Assembly (NCBI GenBank): GCA_024195265.1 | Contig: JAJLRJ010000002.1 | Location: 52,640,251 to 52,704,250 of the forward strand | Length of the DNA stretch: 64,000 nucleotides | Direction of reading: 5' to 3' | Origin: Dendrophyllia cribrosa | Lineage: Eukaryota > Cnidaria > Anthozoa > Scleractinia > Dendrophylliidae | Part shown: one piece after another, positions 36,527 through 48,530 of the stretch | Numbering within the stretch: the first letter of the stretch is position 1 | How the letters are laid out: every line of letters starts with the position of its first letter | The notes under the pieces: model-generated | The model's database searches: none | The model's input: only the letters and a program-made list of their open reading frames with translations | Told to the model about the DNA's origin: nothing | Position numbers and translations under genes: made by a program

Positions 36527-36748
36527 CTGGATCGTTAAAAACCGCTTTGGTGTTACCTTGTTACTTTTCCACACAGTAATCTTTCAAAATTCTTGTATGC
36601 CATCATGTATTGTAGATTTAAACTTAGAAAGGTGTCTAAAGTAAACAAATAGACCACTAGAACTACCATTCCAAGAGACGTATAAACGCAAACATTTTAA
36701 GTTTATTTCTAAATTGAATTAGTGCACACCTGACAGTGACAAACTTTC

Positions 36749-38058
36749 TTACTTATACGAGATAACAATTTTAGTACTATTAGTACTAATTACAACTGAC
36801 GGATTATAATCTTCGTTCTGCTTATCCTCAAGGACTTTTTCACTTAACCCCATTTCTTCTTTTTTTTCGCTGTATTTTGGTTCAACATCATTGTTAAACA
36901 GTTTTTCCTCTTTTTCCTTGACATCCATTTCAACCTTCTTAGGAATCGTTCCCTGCAAGATTTCACTTGCTTTTCTTTTAAGTGTTGATGAGGTACATTT
37001 ATACTCCCTTACCCCATCAGATGATCGGTGTCCAGTGGTTTCTACAATAACTTGTTCTGGCACACCACCTTCGTACAACCGTGTGGCACAACTTCGCCGA
37101 AGTGAATGATTTGTAAAATGCCCCTCAAATCCCGCTTTTCGCATGATATTCTTTACTACGTTCCCTAAAGTTTCTCTTCCCATCGCTTTATTATAATACC
37201 ATACGTCCCCTTTTGGCTTGGTCAAAGCCCGCAAATAAAATGCGTTGTCACTGATTTCTTTTGGCACGTGAGACAAGTACTTCTTATAAAGCTCAACTGG
37301 GCAACGCTCTACATTGATTTCATTCTTATATGCCCGAACAACTTTCCTTTTCATACGCAAATGGCACAATCCACCATTATTAGTTTTACTAATATCCTCC
37401 ATATATTGCAAGAATTCGTTACCCGATTCGTCATGTTGTAAAGATAACTGTGAGTTTTTAAACCTCAAATTCCTGTGTTCCTGCCCAGCCCTCAGAGCAA
37501 ACTGAATGCCAAACACCCAGACCAAAGTATGGCAAAGCAGCTCCCCATTCTCGCTGCCCAAAAACCCATTTTCCCACAAATAGTTTTCTTGTTCCTCCGT
37601 TATCAAATTAGCCTTGTTGACAACTATACCTATTCCTTGTCCCGCTTTTTCTTTCATTTGAAAATTCAAAGCAGAATTCAAACTTCTAAATGTACAAGCT
37701 GTTTTGTCAATCAAAGTTACATTTCGTTTACATTTTACACGTAAAAACGTTTGAATGCTACCTATCATTTCATATAAAGTCTTTCCTGGATACTCTTGTC
37801 CGTCTTCTTTTCTAACTTCGGCAATAAATCGGGCCAAGACGAAATCCAGCTGCTCGTCAGACATTTCATCTAGATTCTCGTTTATCAACGGCTCGCCATT
37901 ATAACTGAGTTTAAGTACTGCCTCATTTCTCTCGACCCTCCACTGATCAAAGACTTTCAGCACCCATGCCCATTTTCGACGACTTGCGTCTGATACCCAA
38001 CTTTCTTCAAACTTCTCGCACTCAAAAGTCGTAATTGGTTTTCTGAATCTTTGCTCTT
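36749..38058 (-). CDS. Crypton-like tyrosine recombinase, exon 2 of 2
   Basis: This exon carries nearly all of a predicted 462-residue protein. The acceptor cattcttcag lies at 38059-38060 and the frame is open to TAA. The C-terminal half is a tyrosine recombinase (phage-integrase fold, DUF3504/Crypton type). The first catalytic Arg is about residue 216 (ALRAGQEHRNL); NHSLRR supplies HxxR at about 344-347; TGHRSSDGVREY supplies His about 370 and nucleophile Tyr about 379. All tetrad residues are present and no stop or frameshift is seen, so the enzyme may be active. The N-terminal part (to about residue 200) would be the DNA-binding core-binding domain. The last 80 residues are Lys/Glu-rich, probably disordered. 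A domesticated cellular gene is possible, but the flanking inverted repeats favour a mobile element. Confidence 0.9.
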
Positions 38059-38140
38059 CTGAAGAATGAAAAACACAAGGAAACCTTTTCTTAGTCGTTT
38101 AAAAATGACCGAAATAAAAAAAGTTAGAAGATTCAATTAC

Positions 38141-38219
38141 CTTCAACAACAGCAGCATTCTCCGACCTCTGGCTCTGCGTAATGAAAATGACAGATTCCT
38201 CTTCCGAAGAATCCTCCAT
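38141..38219 (-). CDS. Crypton-like tyrosine recombinase, exon 1 of 2
   Basis: ATG 38219 opens MEDSSEEESVIFITQSQRSE, an acidic start, and the exon ends GAAG|gtaatt after 26 codons plus one base. Joining to the AAG at 38058 keeps the frame open (VVE-EEQRFRKPITTFE). The 82-base intron has good GT and AG ends. A short acidic N-terminus ahead of the core-binding domain is plausible. Without this exon the long frame has no ATG near its upstream end, which is why I join the two. Confidence 0.72.
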
Positions 38220-38526
38220 CGAGCTTCAAAACAGGTAATGTAAGCCAAGCTATGCCTTCCAACAAACAACTCAAAATGACCAAATACATTGCGTTATATA
38301 CTATGCAAATGACCTTGTCGTCATTTACATGAAATTCAATAACACCGTTCATTCATGTAGGTGAAATACGAAAATTTCCACGACAGATACGCAAAGTTAC
38401 ATCATCTTTACAAGGTGTTAACAATGATTGAATGGGGAAAGAAAAATGATTACGCAATTTCTACCACCAGAAGACAATATATGCTAATTTCATTGTTGGT
38501 GTACCAAAACCTCAATGTGGAAGCGA

Positions 38527-38579
38527 CTGAAATCGCCGATGTAATGCAGAGAGAGAACAATAGGATTTTATGAGGGTCA
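38527..38579. repeat. Right terminal inverted repeat of the Crypton-like element
   Basis: 53 bases, reverse complement of 36285-36337 with one mismatch; followed by ATAATTAT, matching the left flank. Confidence 0.8.
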
Positions 38580-38589
38580 ATAATTATAA

Positions 38590-38703
38590 TAGATAATTAC
38601 TTCGGCTCACAGCATTATTGGGTATAATGCAGGCAGCTTCGGCCTATGGCCTCAGCTGCCTGCATTATACCCAATAATGCTGTGAGCCTCAGTAATTATC
38701 TAT
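38590..38703. repeat. Perfect hairpin beside the Crypton-like element
   Basis: Arms of about 46 bases (e.g. ATTATTGGGTATAATGCAGG and inverse) with a short loop; starts 11 bases after the right inverted repeat. Confidence 0.8.
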
Positions 38704-39345
38704 TAAAGAATACTCAGAAGCCGCTTTAGTGGAGTTAAGGGTGAAAATCTTGCTTCGAGGAACTTCATACGTTTTTATCAGTGCGGGGCAATATTTTTTC
38801 TTCGGTAGTCAGAACCGAAGAAGCGGAGTTTTAAAGAATTTCCAAGCAGCCGAGGGACTTAAAGTAAAAGAAATTACATATTTCGAGAGGAATTTATGTT
38901 GATATCAATTTGTGATTGACTTTTTTTGTGTTTTCGTTAGTTTTGGAGACATTTTTATAAAACGTGCTCAAATTCAGTTGTAGTGATATTGTGAATTTCA
39001 TCGAGGACAGCTCCTCTTTGCACAAATGGTACGCGTTTTGCTTTTAAACATAAACTTATGGATATTTGAAGACATGGATTTCATAGTTCTAACTTCACTC
39101 GCGTGTGTGTGTATTTTTTGCAATTTTGATTTCCAAATCAGTTTCTCGGGCAATTTTCGATACGCAACAGTAAGTAAGTAAGTAAGTCATGTGCTGTGCA
39201 GACGGTCGCGTAATACTGTTTTCGAGAATTGCAAGTAAAATTCAGAAAAATAGCGCAGTCGTCAATCTTAATTCTTGTTCTTCTGACCTTTCACCTTAGT
39301 TATGCTTATCATCAGCTTTCTGTCTTTTCTATCTATATATACTAG
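38700..39345 (-). repeat. Interspersed repeat copy 3 (reverse)
   Basis: Reverse-complement match to 757-1625, with internal deletions. Confidence 0.65.
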
Positions 39346-39774
39346 CAGTAATCACAGATTATGGAGACGCGTTCGAAGGAATTTCCGGCGGAAATGAGCC
39401 CCTGAAAAAAGCAATAGGGGCGGCCAAAAAATCTCAAATTTTTCTGCACGTAAAACACAGGGCAACCAACGCGAAATTAGGATTGCGTTCTTCGAACGCG
39501 ATTATGCATAGCTTAATTAGGCTTGATCAGAAGCTTTTATAAAAGCTACTGATAGTTAGTGAGGGCTTAAGTAAACTTCAAAAAAGGAAAATGAAAGAAA
39601 AAAAAACAAAGATGAAAAAAGTCAAAATCACTCTACAACCTACAATCCATGTAGGTAAGTTATTTTTCAGTGATTAGTTCAACTACCCCTCCTTTCTCCC
39701 ACATACTCTCCTTCTCCCTTTGAAGACCAATCGTTTAAATTATTTGGAAACAACTCATATTTTGTCACTAAGAG

Positions 39775-39780
39775 TTTATT
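39775..39780 (-). terminator. Polyadenylation signal AATAAA, gene D
   Basis: Canonical hexamer on the minus strand about 174 bases after the gene D stop. Confidence 0.45.
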
Positions 39781-39953
39781 TAATTGTCAACAAAACTCTC
39801 TTGATAATTGTTATTCGCATTTCATAAGTTTGTTTTCTACCTCTGCTGTTTCTTTTTTCTCTTTCGAAAAGTAGCATTTGTCATTTTAAGCGATATTTAA
39901 AAGTTAGTGTCCTTTCAGCAACATCCATCTTCAGTAAAGGTATCATTTGTTCC

Positions 39954-40043
39954 TTATTGGTCAGTTTCCATGGATCGTTTCTTCGTTGGTGATCCGCAGG
40001 CAGTTGCAGCGAATGTACACAATTGTTGCAACCGATCTGAAGC
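39954..40043 (-). CDS. Secreted prepropeptide gene D, exon 2 of 2 (terminal)
   Basis: The acceptor is a CT-repeat tract ending cttttatag. Phase 0, 29 residues, then TAA. Core DRLQQLCTFAATAC, two Cys separated by six residues, followed by GSPTKKR and a nine-base-coded tail (SMETDQ). It aligns with gene C exon 2 along its whole length; the KKR position matches KRR in C and RKR in E. With exon 1 the precursor is 71 residues, the shortest of the set. The 1426-base intron contains a repeat shared with 46600-46806 and a G-rich inverted repeat (40568-40880). Confidence 0.84.
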   Translation of the reverse strand, partial: ASDRLQQLCTFAATACGSPTKKRSMETDQ

Positions 40044-40202
40044 CTATAAAAGAGAGAGAGAGAGAGAAAGAAAAGTCACGAAAAAAATAAATTACTTTAT
40101 AGTCTCCAAGCCTCACTTTAGAAGAGCCGGGTGTCCATCACACTTAATACATATCTCAAATGAATGTCTACAATTGGCAACAAAACTGATGAGGCACTTT
40201 CA

Positions 40203-40480
40203 TTTTTAAGGGGCAACGTCACCACTTCTAGTATCATTTTAAAAAGCCAAAATAACATGTTTGTATGAAAGGAAACCTCATAATAGCGCTCCAGTTTTGT
40301 TAATGATTAATATACTAGTTCACAAAAGCTGTAGATGAGTGCCTATTTCTGCGGATGCCTGGATGGAAATGGATTGCAACTTTTTTCAAGCTCGTTCCTT
40401 GTGTCGTGGACTGAAAAATCGCTGAAATCTGATTGTCGTTTGTTCTTCCTTTGAGGATTCACTTCGTATTTTCATTTCGG
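40203..40480. repeat. Dispersed repeat R2, copy 2
   Basis: In the intron of gene D; same landmarks as 19480-19690. Confidence 0.5.
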
Positions 40481-40567
40481 TACTCTAAGAGCATTTTGTG
40501 TAAGATGGCGAGCAAAGGTGCTTAGTCAAATATTTACTAGAGTTTTGACAAAGAAGAGCAAAATCCT

Positions 40568-40880
40568 CCGGGGGGGGGGGGGGACTCCTATATAAAAATG
40601 ACGGGGGTGCTCGTCGGAAATTTTCGAAAAACACCCTAAAAGGTACCAGAATCTCGTTTGATGGGCGTGGCTCAAAAGAATTTTTACCCCTAAGAGGTAC
40701 CAATTCTAAAACAACACATTTCATATTCTGTCATATTTTTCGGCTCATGCCCTAAAAGGTACCACGATAATTCTAACGGTGGTCATTTTAGATTTTAGTA
40801 CCCTAAGAGGTACCAATCTACAAATTGTAACCCCTAAAAGGTACGACGAGCATCATTTTCATATGGGATTCTCCCCGGGC
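40568..40880. mobile_element. G/C-ended repeat in gene D intron
   Basis: Starts with a G run (40568-40583); interior repeats CCTAAAAGGTACCA; ends near TTCTCCCCGGGC. Confidence 0.5.
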
Positions 40881-41469
40881 AAAATTCCCGTGACATTGGG
40901 TGCTTTTTTGGTACCGTGGACAAATTCCCCACCCTCCCTGTACGCCCTCCAAGCAAAGCTGCACTTTGTTCTCTACAGGTGAATTGACCGGAGGTGCAAC
41001 ATGGAATAGGGGAGCGCGGAGGTTGTCTTTCTTCAAAATCTCTCAACTTTTTTGACGCCAATTTACCTTGTCAAGTCATTTGATAAAATAACATTTTTGT
41101 GTTTTACTCCCCAACCAACGCAGCACCACAGTTCTTTATAAACCTTTGTTACTCCTTTGTTCTAATACTATATGTGCAAAACGCCACGGTTTACGTGCCG
41201 CTACTTGTTCATAGTGTTCAAAATGTTAAAAATCGCAAGTGATGATGTAACAATGACAACGTTACAATATACCAAGATATGTACTGATTCAAAGTCGTTC
41301 TCGAAGGCGAGGCAAGACTAAGATCATATTAATTTGCGGAAGAGGAAGTGGCTATGTTAAAAAAAGTGTTAAATTATTTAAGAACAAAGGCCGGTAGAAC
41401 TTGAAAAAGATGTTTGTTAAAATGAGGGAGATGAGTCAAGCTTGGTCCGATTTACAGAAAACGTTTTAC

Positions 41470-41595
41470 CTCTACACAGCCACCGAACTCGCGTTTTTTT
41501 CCGCCAAAACCTCCAGCTCCCGCAGAAAAAGCATCGCTTTGAAGGAAAAGCGTTGACGCTAGGACGAGCAGAACAAGAAACATCTTGGAGTTCAT
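41470..41595 (-). CDS. Secreted prepropeptide gene D, exon 1 of 2
   Basis: I chose ATG 41595 rather than an earlier in-frame ATG, because a TATA box at 41694-41701 lies between them and because this start aligns with that of gene C (MNSK). There are 42 codons to GAG|gtaaaa, phase 0. Signal peptide residues 1-22 (MFLVLLVLASTLFL core, cleavage SDA|F). The mature segment FSAGAGGFG is followed by GKKR, predicting an amidated nonapeptide; then EFGGCVE carries the first Cys. Exon 1, promoter and at least 450 upstream bases are related to gene C in the opposite orientation, so C and D are products of an inverted duplication. Confidence 0.85.
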
Positions 41596-41693
41596 CTTTG
41601 AAGTTTTGTTGAAGTCTACAGAAACCGTACACTGCCAAAGTTTCGAGGAAGTCCGCCCAAGCGAGAGTGTGAAGCTCCAAACATAAGCCGTCT

Positions 41694-41701
41694 GTTTTAT
41701 A
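41694..41701 (-). promoter_or_regulatory. TATA box, gene D
   Basis: TATAAAAC on the minus strand, about 100 bases before the ATG, in a promoter block homologous to that of gene C. Confidence 0.75.
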
Positions 41702-42079
41702 GAAAATTTCAAGCTCTGGTCAGCCGGATTTTACCTTCTGCAAATGGAATACTATAGAGATAACGAATAATAATATTTCACCACCGATTTGCGTAACAAA
41801 CGTTTTCCAATGAATAGATTTGGGACGTAATCGCATTTTTATTTCCGCTCTCGCTTCCTTGTTCGCTGTTTGAAGTTAATATTTTTATTGCCGAGAGGAT
41901 TATTGAAAAGTGCCTTTATTACACGCTTCTTCAAGTCTGTCTTAGACTACCTGAGGCAAGAAACCTCATCGCTTAAGACTATTTTGTACAGGGTTTCGGG
42001 ATTTTCTGCTTTATCTGTGGGAATAATCAAAGACGGTATCTGCATAACAGAGCCCTAAGGGAGCACTTTTTTTAACCAC

Positions 42080-42555
42080 TGATTTTATCGTGCCAAGAAA
42101 AATAACCGTTGGAAATTGAACAAACTGAGAGTTTATTATCTATATTTTTTGAGTCAATCTCTGTTGTGCTTTCCGTTCGTGGAAATTAAAATGATATTCT
42201 CTCTTAACATGCTGGGCTTTCACCGTTAAGTGCCTGAAATATTTTCTAAATTCTATGGAATTCACTTAGCAACGGTAAGAGTTTTCACCTTTTGTAAAGT
42301 ATCCCCTGAGCATTCATTTATTGAAATTTTACCCTACACGTAAACAACATCATTGATATTACTGATACTATTCAAAGATTACTGAAGTTTTGCCTTATTG
42401 CTTGACTGGGCGGATCTAGATTTTCATTTATTCACTTAAGTAGTAAACGAGAACGAATTCTTTTTTTTTTGTCAAAAGGGTAGCCCCCTTTTTTTTTTTT
42501 AGCCAACCAATGTAGAATAAACTGAATAAGTGAGTTATTTTTCTTTGATACTTAC

Positions 42556-42605
<50 letters not shown>

Positions 42606-44320
42606 TTTTGCGAATAAGGAAAATTACCATCATGCATGATGTTATTTTGAATTAGATCCGAAACATTAAAGGTGTGTACTAAGATTGTCTTCAGAATTGT
42701 AACACTTCTCACGCGTTCTGAGAACTGAAATTCGCGGAAAAGAATGATAGATATGATGCGTCTTAAGTTGAGATGTGCATTTGCTCACGCTATACGTATC
42801 GTCGGAGATCGACAAACTCGCCGTACCACCCGAATGGTAGTTTCCCATTGGAAAACAGCCATGCAAAACATATGAAAAAGAATACCGCCTCCTTAAAATG
42901 CAAAGTAAAGCCGGCTTGTACTAAAAAATCGTGACACGTTATCACGTTCATATAAGATTATTTTTGTTTGTTTGGCTTCGCGCGAAAGAAATTGCAGACG
43001 TGTTGGCACCGAGGAAGAAACAAACTAATGAATCAAACAACAATTCAAGCTAAAAGGAAGAAATTATCTTCGTTTGTATTTTTATCCTGCTGGGAGAACT
43101 GTGAAGGTTAAGATTATAGAATTACTTCGTTAAAGTAACATTTCAAGTGAAAGTTCCTTTCAGTATGTTTCAAACCAACTGAAGAGAATTGACCATTTTT
43201 TCGAGTAGTAGATTCATGTATAAAATTAGTATTTTACTTCGCACTGTATTTCGCTAAACAGTTATTTACAAAACAAGTATGGCTGAATGCTTACGTAGGT
43301 TGTAATCTTAGTTTTATTCACTGCAGCTGATTTTACGGCCATGTCGATTACTAAAGTACACACCATGCATTCTCAGGGAAAGACGTTTATTTTTTTAAAT
43401 AAACTCTATAAAACAAAATCTTGTAAACCGCCAATCTAAAACGACCCGTACCTGATTACAACGTACTAGTAGTGAAGTATTTTTTAATTAAAACACTTAG
43501 ACTGCTAAGAAGATTTTTGGATAAGAAAAATCTTCTTAGAGAAGCTTTGGTTTAGAACATAAATTGTTTTACTAATAAAGCGCCGGTTTTAATGCGCTGG
43601 GGTCTGAATCCTTAAATGTATATCGTAAGAAAATTCGTGAAAGTTTCAGACCTGTTTCCTAACATTTTGCAATTCCACGCGAGTTACGTTTGTTTGGTTT
43701 TCTCCTTAATCATAAGCATCTACGTCACTACTGAAATTTTCGCGCTTTTGTTTCATAACGAGAAAAAACAGCGACACGTAATTTCCCGCCACATTATTAT
43801 AAATACTGAATCTGTAAGTAACAAAGGTTTTTTTTTTTTTCGGTTTAAGTATTCTTCAAAAAGGGTCTTAAGTTCAGAAATCAATAATAGATACAATTAT
43901 AACGTTAACGTAAATTAAAATATCCTAAAATATAGTGGCCCATGATTTATGACAAACTGGATTTGGCTTAATTTCCAAACCAGAAATTTACACTGACTTG
44001 TCGTCAAGCAAAAAATGTACAGTTCGCTAGATTTTGTGCATCCGAATGGTCTTCGTTTGATGAACTGTCGATGAATGGTCTTTTTAAATGGTCTTTTAGA
44101 TGAACGTGCTAAGGTCGCTTGTCGTTTTAGTGAAATTAAGCGGAGTTTCAAGCAAAACAGTGGCGATGTTCGCTAGATTTTTTGCAGCAAATGGTCTTTC
44201 GATGATTGAACGGTTTGTAGAGTAAAGGTAAGTTGAACAGTAAGCAACGGCAGATGCAAGCTTTCTACGCTTTCAGTGAGTTTGTTGCTTATGCGTCAGG
44301 TTTATTGGTATTCTACAGCG
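42080..44320. other. Intergenic, no supported gene; AT run at 42563-42602
   Basis: Holds an AT dinucleotide microsatellite and T runs. A GC-richer 66-codon minus frame (42666-42866) is noted under rejected items. Confidence 0.35.
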
Positions 44321-44329
44321 ACATTTTTG

Positions 44330-44455
44330 TGTTGCCTGACCGTCGGTAACCTGTCGGTAACTTATTGGTAGACTGTCGGTCATCTGTCGGATAATTGTCG
44401 GCCGACAGCTGGCCGTCTGTCGGCCGACATTTGGCCGACAGTCGGTGGAGGGGAG
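44330..44455. repeat. CTGTCGG/GGCCGACA array
   Basis: Short-period words in opposite orientation to the array at 5035-5245. Confidence 0.6.
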
Positions 44456-45934
44456 CTGCTCTTCACGATTATCGATATAGGTTTTCAGTATCCAAGCTTT
44501 CTTGCAACATTTTTAAAATCAGAGGAAGACTTAAAATTATAATTTCTATAGTTATCGATCCAAAATAATTATTCTCTAGATCTACCTGACTTTTTGAAAA
44601 CATGGTTGATGAAAATTGCAGCATTTTTATCACATGTACGCTTAGACAAGAATCTTATAATTACTCCAATCAACCTGAAAATCACACAAAAGATAAAGAA
44701 GAGGAAAGAGAGAGAGGGGAGGAAACTTTAGACACTCGAAAACACATCACTGGCAGCTATCATAATTCCAGCTATAGTGAAGTGAACTATTTTAAAACTA
44801 TTGTCAATAGTTTTAAAATAGTTTCCTTCGAACTTCCGATCACTTGTCACCAAATCACAAGATATCTCCTTGTTGTTTCAAAGCATGCATGCTTTCATGC
44901 CAAAAAAAATTCACGATATTTTTTTCACCAACCACAGTAAAGCATACAGCCAAAATTTTCACTTTAAGGACGTTCGCGAGTAAAACGTTCAGCCACATAG
45001 AATTTTTTTGTTAACTTTTGCTATGGAGAGATAATGAATTACCCATCCCATGTCAGACGGACATGCAAAAATATTTCTTTTTGGAGATCAGGCGCTTGGA
45101 ACAACACCCTGTATGGCTATAAGTTTAAAATCACTGAATCGAAGATAAATCACTGGATACAAACTTTGTTGGTCTATTAAGTAAGTGATTTTAACTGATG
45201 CCACCTTTTCAAGTAAATTTAACCTTTTAGGAAGGCATTTTCAAACCTCGTACATGTACAGCCGCGATATGAGGGAAGTCCGTTGGCGCGTAGCGTGTGT
45301 CATTTTTTCAGTGTACAGAATCGACAAAGGAAGGAATCTACTATTAAAGAAACAAATTTGGGTCACCATCCATGCGAGTTAAATATTGGTAAAGTAAATC
45401 AACGGGTACAAGTCCTTTAATATGTGCTAGATTTCTTCTCTGGATCGCGCGCTCGGTAAATGACGTAGCACTTCGACTGTGGTCGAAGTGCTACGTGGTC
45501 GTAGTCAGAATACGCATAAATATAATCCTTCAATTAGGCCCTAGCCAGAGAAGCGAATGTGGTAAAACAAATTCAAGTTTGCATTAAAAAACGAAATGTT
45601 TCTAGTAGCAATTCATGTACAGATATTCGGCTTAATAGAGTTAATACTAAAACCGAACTACAGTTAAAACTGTTTTGTAAGCAATAAGCTAAAAGGAGGC
45701 TCAAAGGATAAACAACAGAAATATAAAAATTGTCATTCTTAAAACATCTGATTTAAAAGCAACCCTTTTTATCCATAAACAGAAAAAAAGCGAATTTAAG
45801 AGTATACATTGAGTGGAATTTTACATACATTTTATTCGATTGGACCTGACTTTTTCCAATATTTGTTTTTGGCCATGCATGCGTACCCAAAAAAATATCG
45901 GCATCGTTCGATTTTAAACAAAAGGTAAAGTCTT

Positions 45935-46221
45935 TTACGAGCCCAGTGGCTCACAACTGCCGGAGGTCAATCCGGTTTCCGTAGCATGAAGCGACTGAGA
46001 GTATTACTACTCCCCCCTGGATGGGATGATAGTCCATCGCATGCAAGGTTACCCCCAACATTATATCGCCGGTACCCATTTATACACCTGTCCGGGTAGA
46101 GAGAGACAACATGGACAAAGTTTCTTGTTTAAGTAAACAACACCACGGCAGAGACCAGGTTCGAACCACCGACCTTCTGGTTGAAAGTCCGACGCGGTAA
46201 CCATTTGACCACCGCGCCTCC
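45935..46221 (-). mobile_element. tRNA-derived SINE
   Basis: On the minus strand it starts GGAGGCGCGGTGGTCAAATG, has a B-box GGTTCGAACC and a conserved tail ending in AGCCACTGGGCTCGT. About 287 bases. Not a functional tRNA: the acceptor stem cannot close. Confidence 0.75.
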
Positions 46222-46599
46222 TTGTTTTTTTTAATGAACAGATTGAAAAAAAAACCAAGTAACTGGAGTGCATCTGCAGCCAGTCTGTAAATTTGTCCCA
46301 GGCCAGTTCTCGCGTAAGCTTGTCGACATCACGTGACGCAGGCTCATTCAATTTTTGTACACAGTGGCTAGTCCCCCTTAAAAATGCGGCAAGTAATGAA
46401 CTTACTGAAATTCTAGCAACCTGATCAGTGTGGTTGCCTTGATAGACTGAAAGGGGTATTGTCACATGATTTTGCTTCGTTTTGGTCAAAATACGCTAAA
46501 TATTTGACAAAATATCTTTGTTCAGACAAAAAGTTGCTTTGAGAACACAAGGAAGAAAGTATCAAGTAATATATCGAAAGGAACAACAAACCATGATCA

Positions 46600-46806
46600 G
46601 CTTCGCGATTTTTCCAAGAAACTTGGGAAGAACATAAAAACATTGGCCATTTTTTTCAAGTTGCAATCCATTTTCATCTTGGACATCCGCGGTCCAAAAT
46701 GATGAATACTGGTTTCTGTGCTCTGGTAGGGTAAAACTGATAACAAAACTGGACCATTTGACTTTTCAAAGTGATACTGAAAAAATGGGTGACAGTGCCC
46801 CTTTAA
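46600..46806. repeat. Dispersed repeat R2, copy 3 (reverse)
   Basis: Contains TTGCAATCCATTTTCATCT and AAAACTGGACCATTT, reverse of the other copies. Confidence 0.5.
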
Positions 46807-46929
46807 TATCATGCAGTATTGATCGTCAACAACGAAGCTTTCCTATAGCCCTATTTCAGTTGAGTATTCTTTATCTACAAAGAGCCTCCTTTAAAGAAAG
46901 CATCCCCTTAGTTCTTGTACTTAAAACTG

Positions 46930-48520
46930 ACTGCCCTTGCAAAGATCAATGAAGATTAAATTTTGAATAAGCAACGCTATCTTTCTAAAATAAGTGAGAC
47001 AGACTGAGACATTGACGCATCAAGTTTTTGATGAAATATTGTTTGATAGAAAGGGAATTTTAAAAATTCTAATGTTGAAATTACGCTCCAGGCATTTGGT
47101 ATTAAATTCTATAATTTTTTATTATTTTGTTTAAAGTTTGGGAGACTAGCAAATATTCTAACACAATCACTGCATACATTATCTTTTTGTAGGAGTTACG
47201 TTAGGTTAGCATTATACGATTATCAAACAACTGCAGCTTGTTAACGTGCTACTCAACGGGAATTTGTCTCTCAAACAATTCTGGATACATTTTCAAGTCC
47301 GACCGCTCAGTAACTAAAAGTGAAGACCAATGTCGACTAGAGAATGCTGTCTATGTTACTATTTTGAAATAATAACTAATTAGAACTGCCAAGTGAAAGA
47401 GAATTAGGAGTTCATATTTCCAGCTTGATAATTAAGATAGGATTGGAAGAGAATATGCTGAAAACAATCGCGTCTATCTTCAGGATATATAAATAAATAT
47501 ATCATCAAGTTAGCTATAGAGCGATTTTAAAATTCAGTTTTCAAATGAAAAGGTCGAAAGCGTTCGTCGTTATCTTTGAAATTTGAAAAAGAAAAAAGAA
47601 AAACAGTATAAATCACGAAAAAAAGCTATAGCTATCAAGGTTAAGGTTTAGTATTTTATAAACTCTTGGTTGTTTTAATTTTATTGAAGAATTGCTAAAT
47701 CGTGTGACAAGCGCCACCAAGGGATAAACACAAGTGCTTCTTACACCCTCAAACAATTATCGTTTTCATCACTGGCTTAAAAACGTTCGTACTAATTGTT
47801 CATGCGCATCCTAACTGTGCACGCAGTTCCTGTCGTGTCATGTGATACGCGCTACTAGTTCTTTCGTTAACTTTGTCCGGATTTTATTCTCTTAAACGGA
47901 TCGGTGGCCTCTATTGTTTGTTCAATTAACAGCTCACTTTTTTGCCGATTCTGTAGAACATCAGAAAAATAGAAAACTAATCTGCGCGTTAGAAGTTCTA
48001 TATTGCTGCCCACGCACCATCGACCATCACCTTTACATGTGAAGTTTACTTCGTAGGACGTCACCAGTTTAAAATAATCACTTACTTAGATGCAAAATTT
48101 AACTAAGCAAGTTAGTCTCAAGCTATTCATTTTTAATATTTTCAACTAAAAAACAATAGTATTTGTACACACCTTGGCTCCGATGATCCATATTTTTTCA
48201 AAGTTTCAACTATATCTTTATGTTAGAAAATTTTCGCGCGAACCGTCCTTAAGTCTAACTACCTACTGAGATATATTACTCAGCGGATCAGCAGTGTGTC
48301 AGAACTAAACCTGCACGAAAACTTAGGTTTTATTACTTTAAGTGCAATGACAACTTTTCTGTACATTTTTTTCCTTAAATCAATGAGAGGATCAGAACTA
48401 AACCCACAGTTTGAGCTAAAAATGCAGTAGAAAATGAACCACATCCGGCCTATCTATAATTATATATATGATTCTATATACCTGTTCCTTTATCAGTACT
48501 AACATTATTATATTTTCCTT
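46930..48520. other. No gene recognised
   Basis: AT-rich with dispersed repeat fragments (47820-48255 resembles a MITE with an AAGGACGGTTCGCGCGAA end). Confidence 0.3.
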
Positions 48521-48530
48521 GTGTCTTCAG

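Larger units (their letters stand above)
36285..38579 (-). mobile_element. Crypton-like tyrosine recombinase transposon with terminal inverted repeats
   Basis: A 2295-base unit is bounded by 53-base inverted repeats (36285-36337 and 38527-38579) that differ at one position and start TGACCCTCATAAAATCC. It is flanked by ATAATTAC on the left and ATAATTAT on the right, an imperfect 8-base (or perfect 7-base) target duplication. Inside are a two-exon tyrosine recombinase gene and two copies of a palindrome (36473-36526) near the 3' end. Classical Cryptons are described without long inverted repeats, so this boundary is unusual. Confidence 0.7.

Noticed and set aside
42666..42866. 66-codon minus frame, GC-richer than its surroundings
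   Set aside because: ATG present, but no promoter, splice sites or recognisable domain; cannot be supported as a gene.
44484..44537. Acceptor-like tract followed by YPSFLATFLKS, resembling gene A exon 2 (RYPNFL)
   Set aside because: No Cys pair, short frame and no matching exon 1; similarity is likely chance.
46140..46221. Possible tRNA gene on the minus strand
   Set aside because: It continues into a SINE tail seen again at 34400-34585, so it is a SINE head.
47867..48064. 65-codon minus frame with NFTCKGDGRWC
   Set aside because: No acceptor or ATG; it sits in a probable MITE and has no upstream exon.
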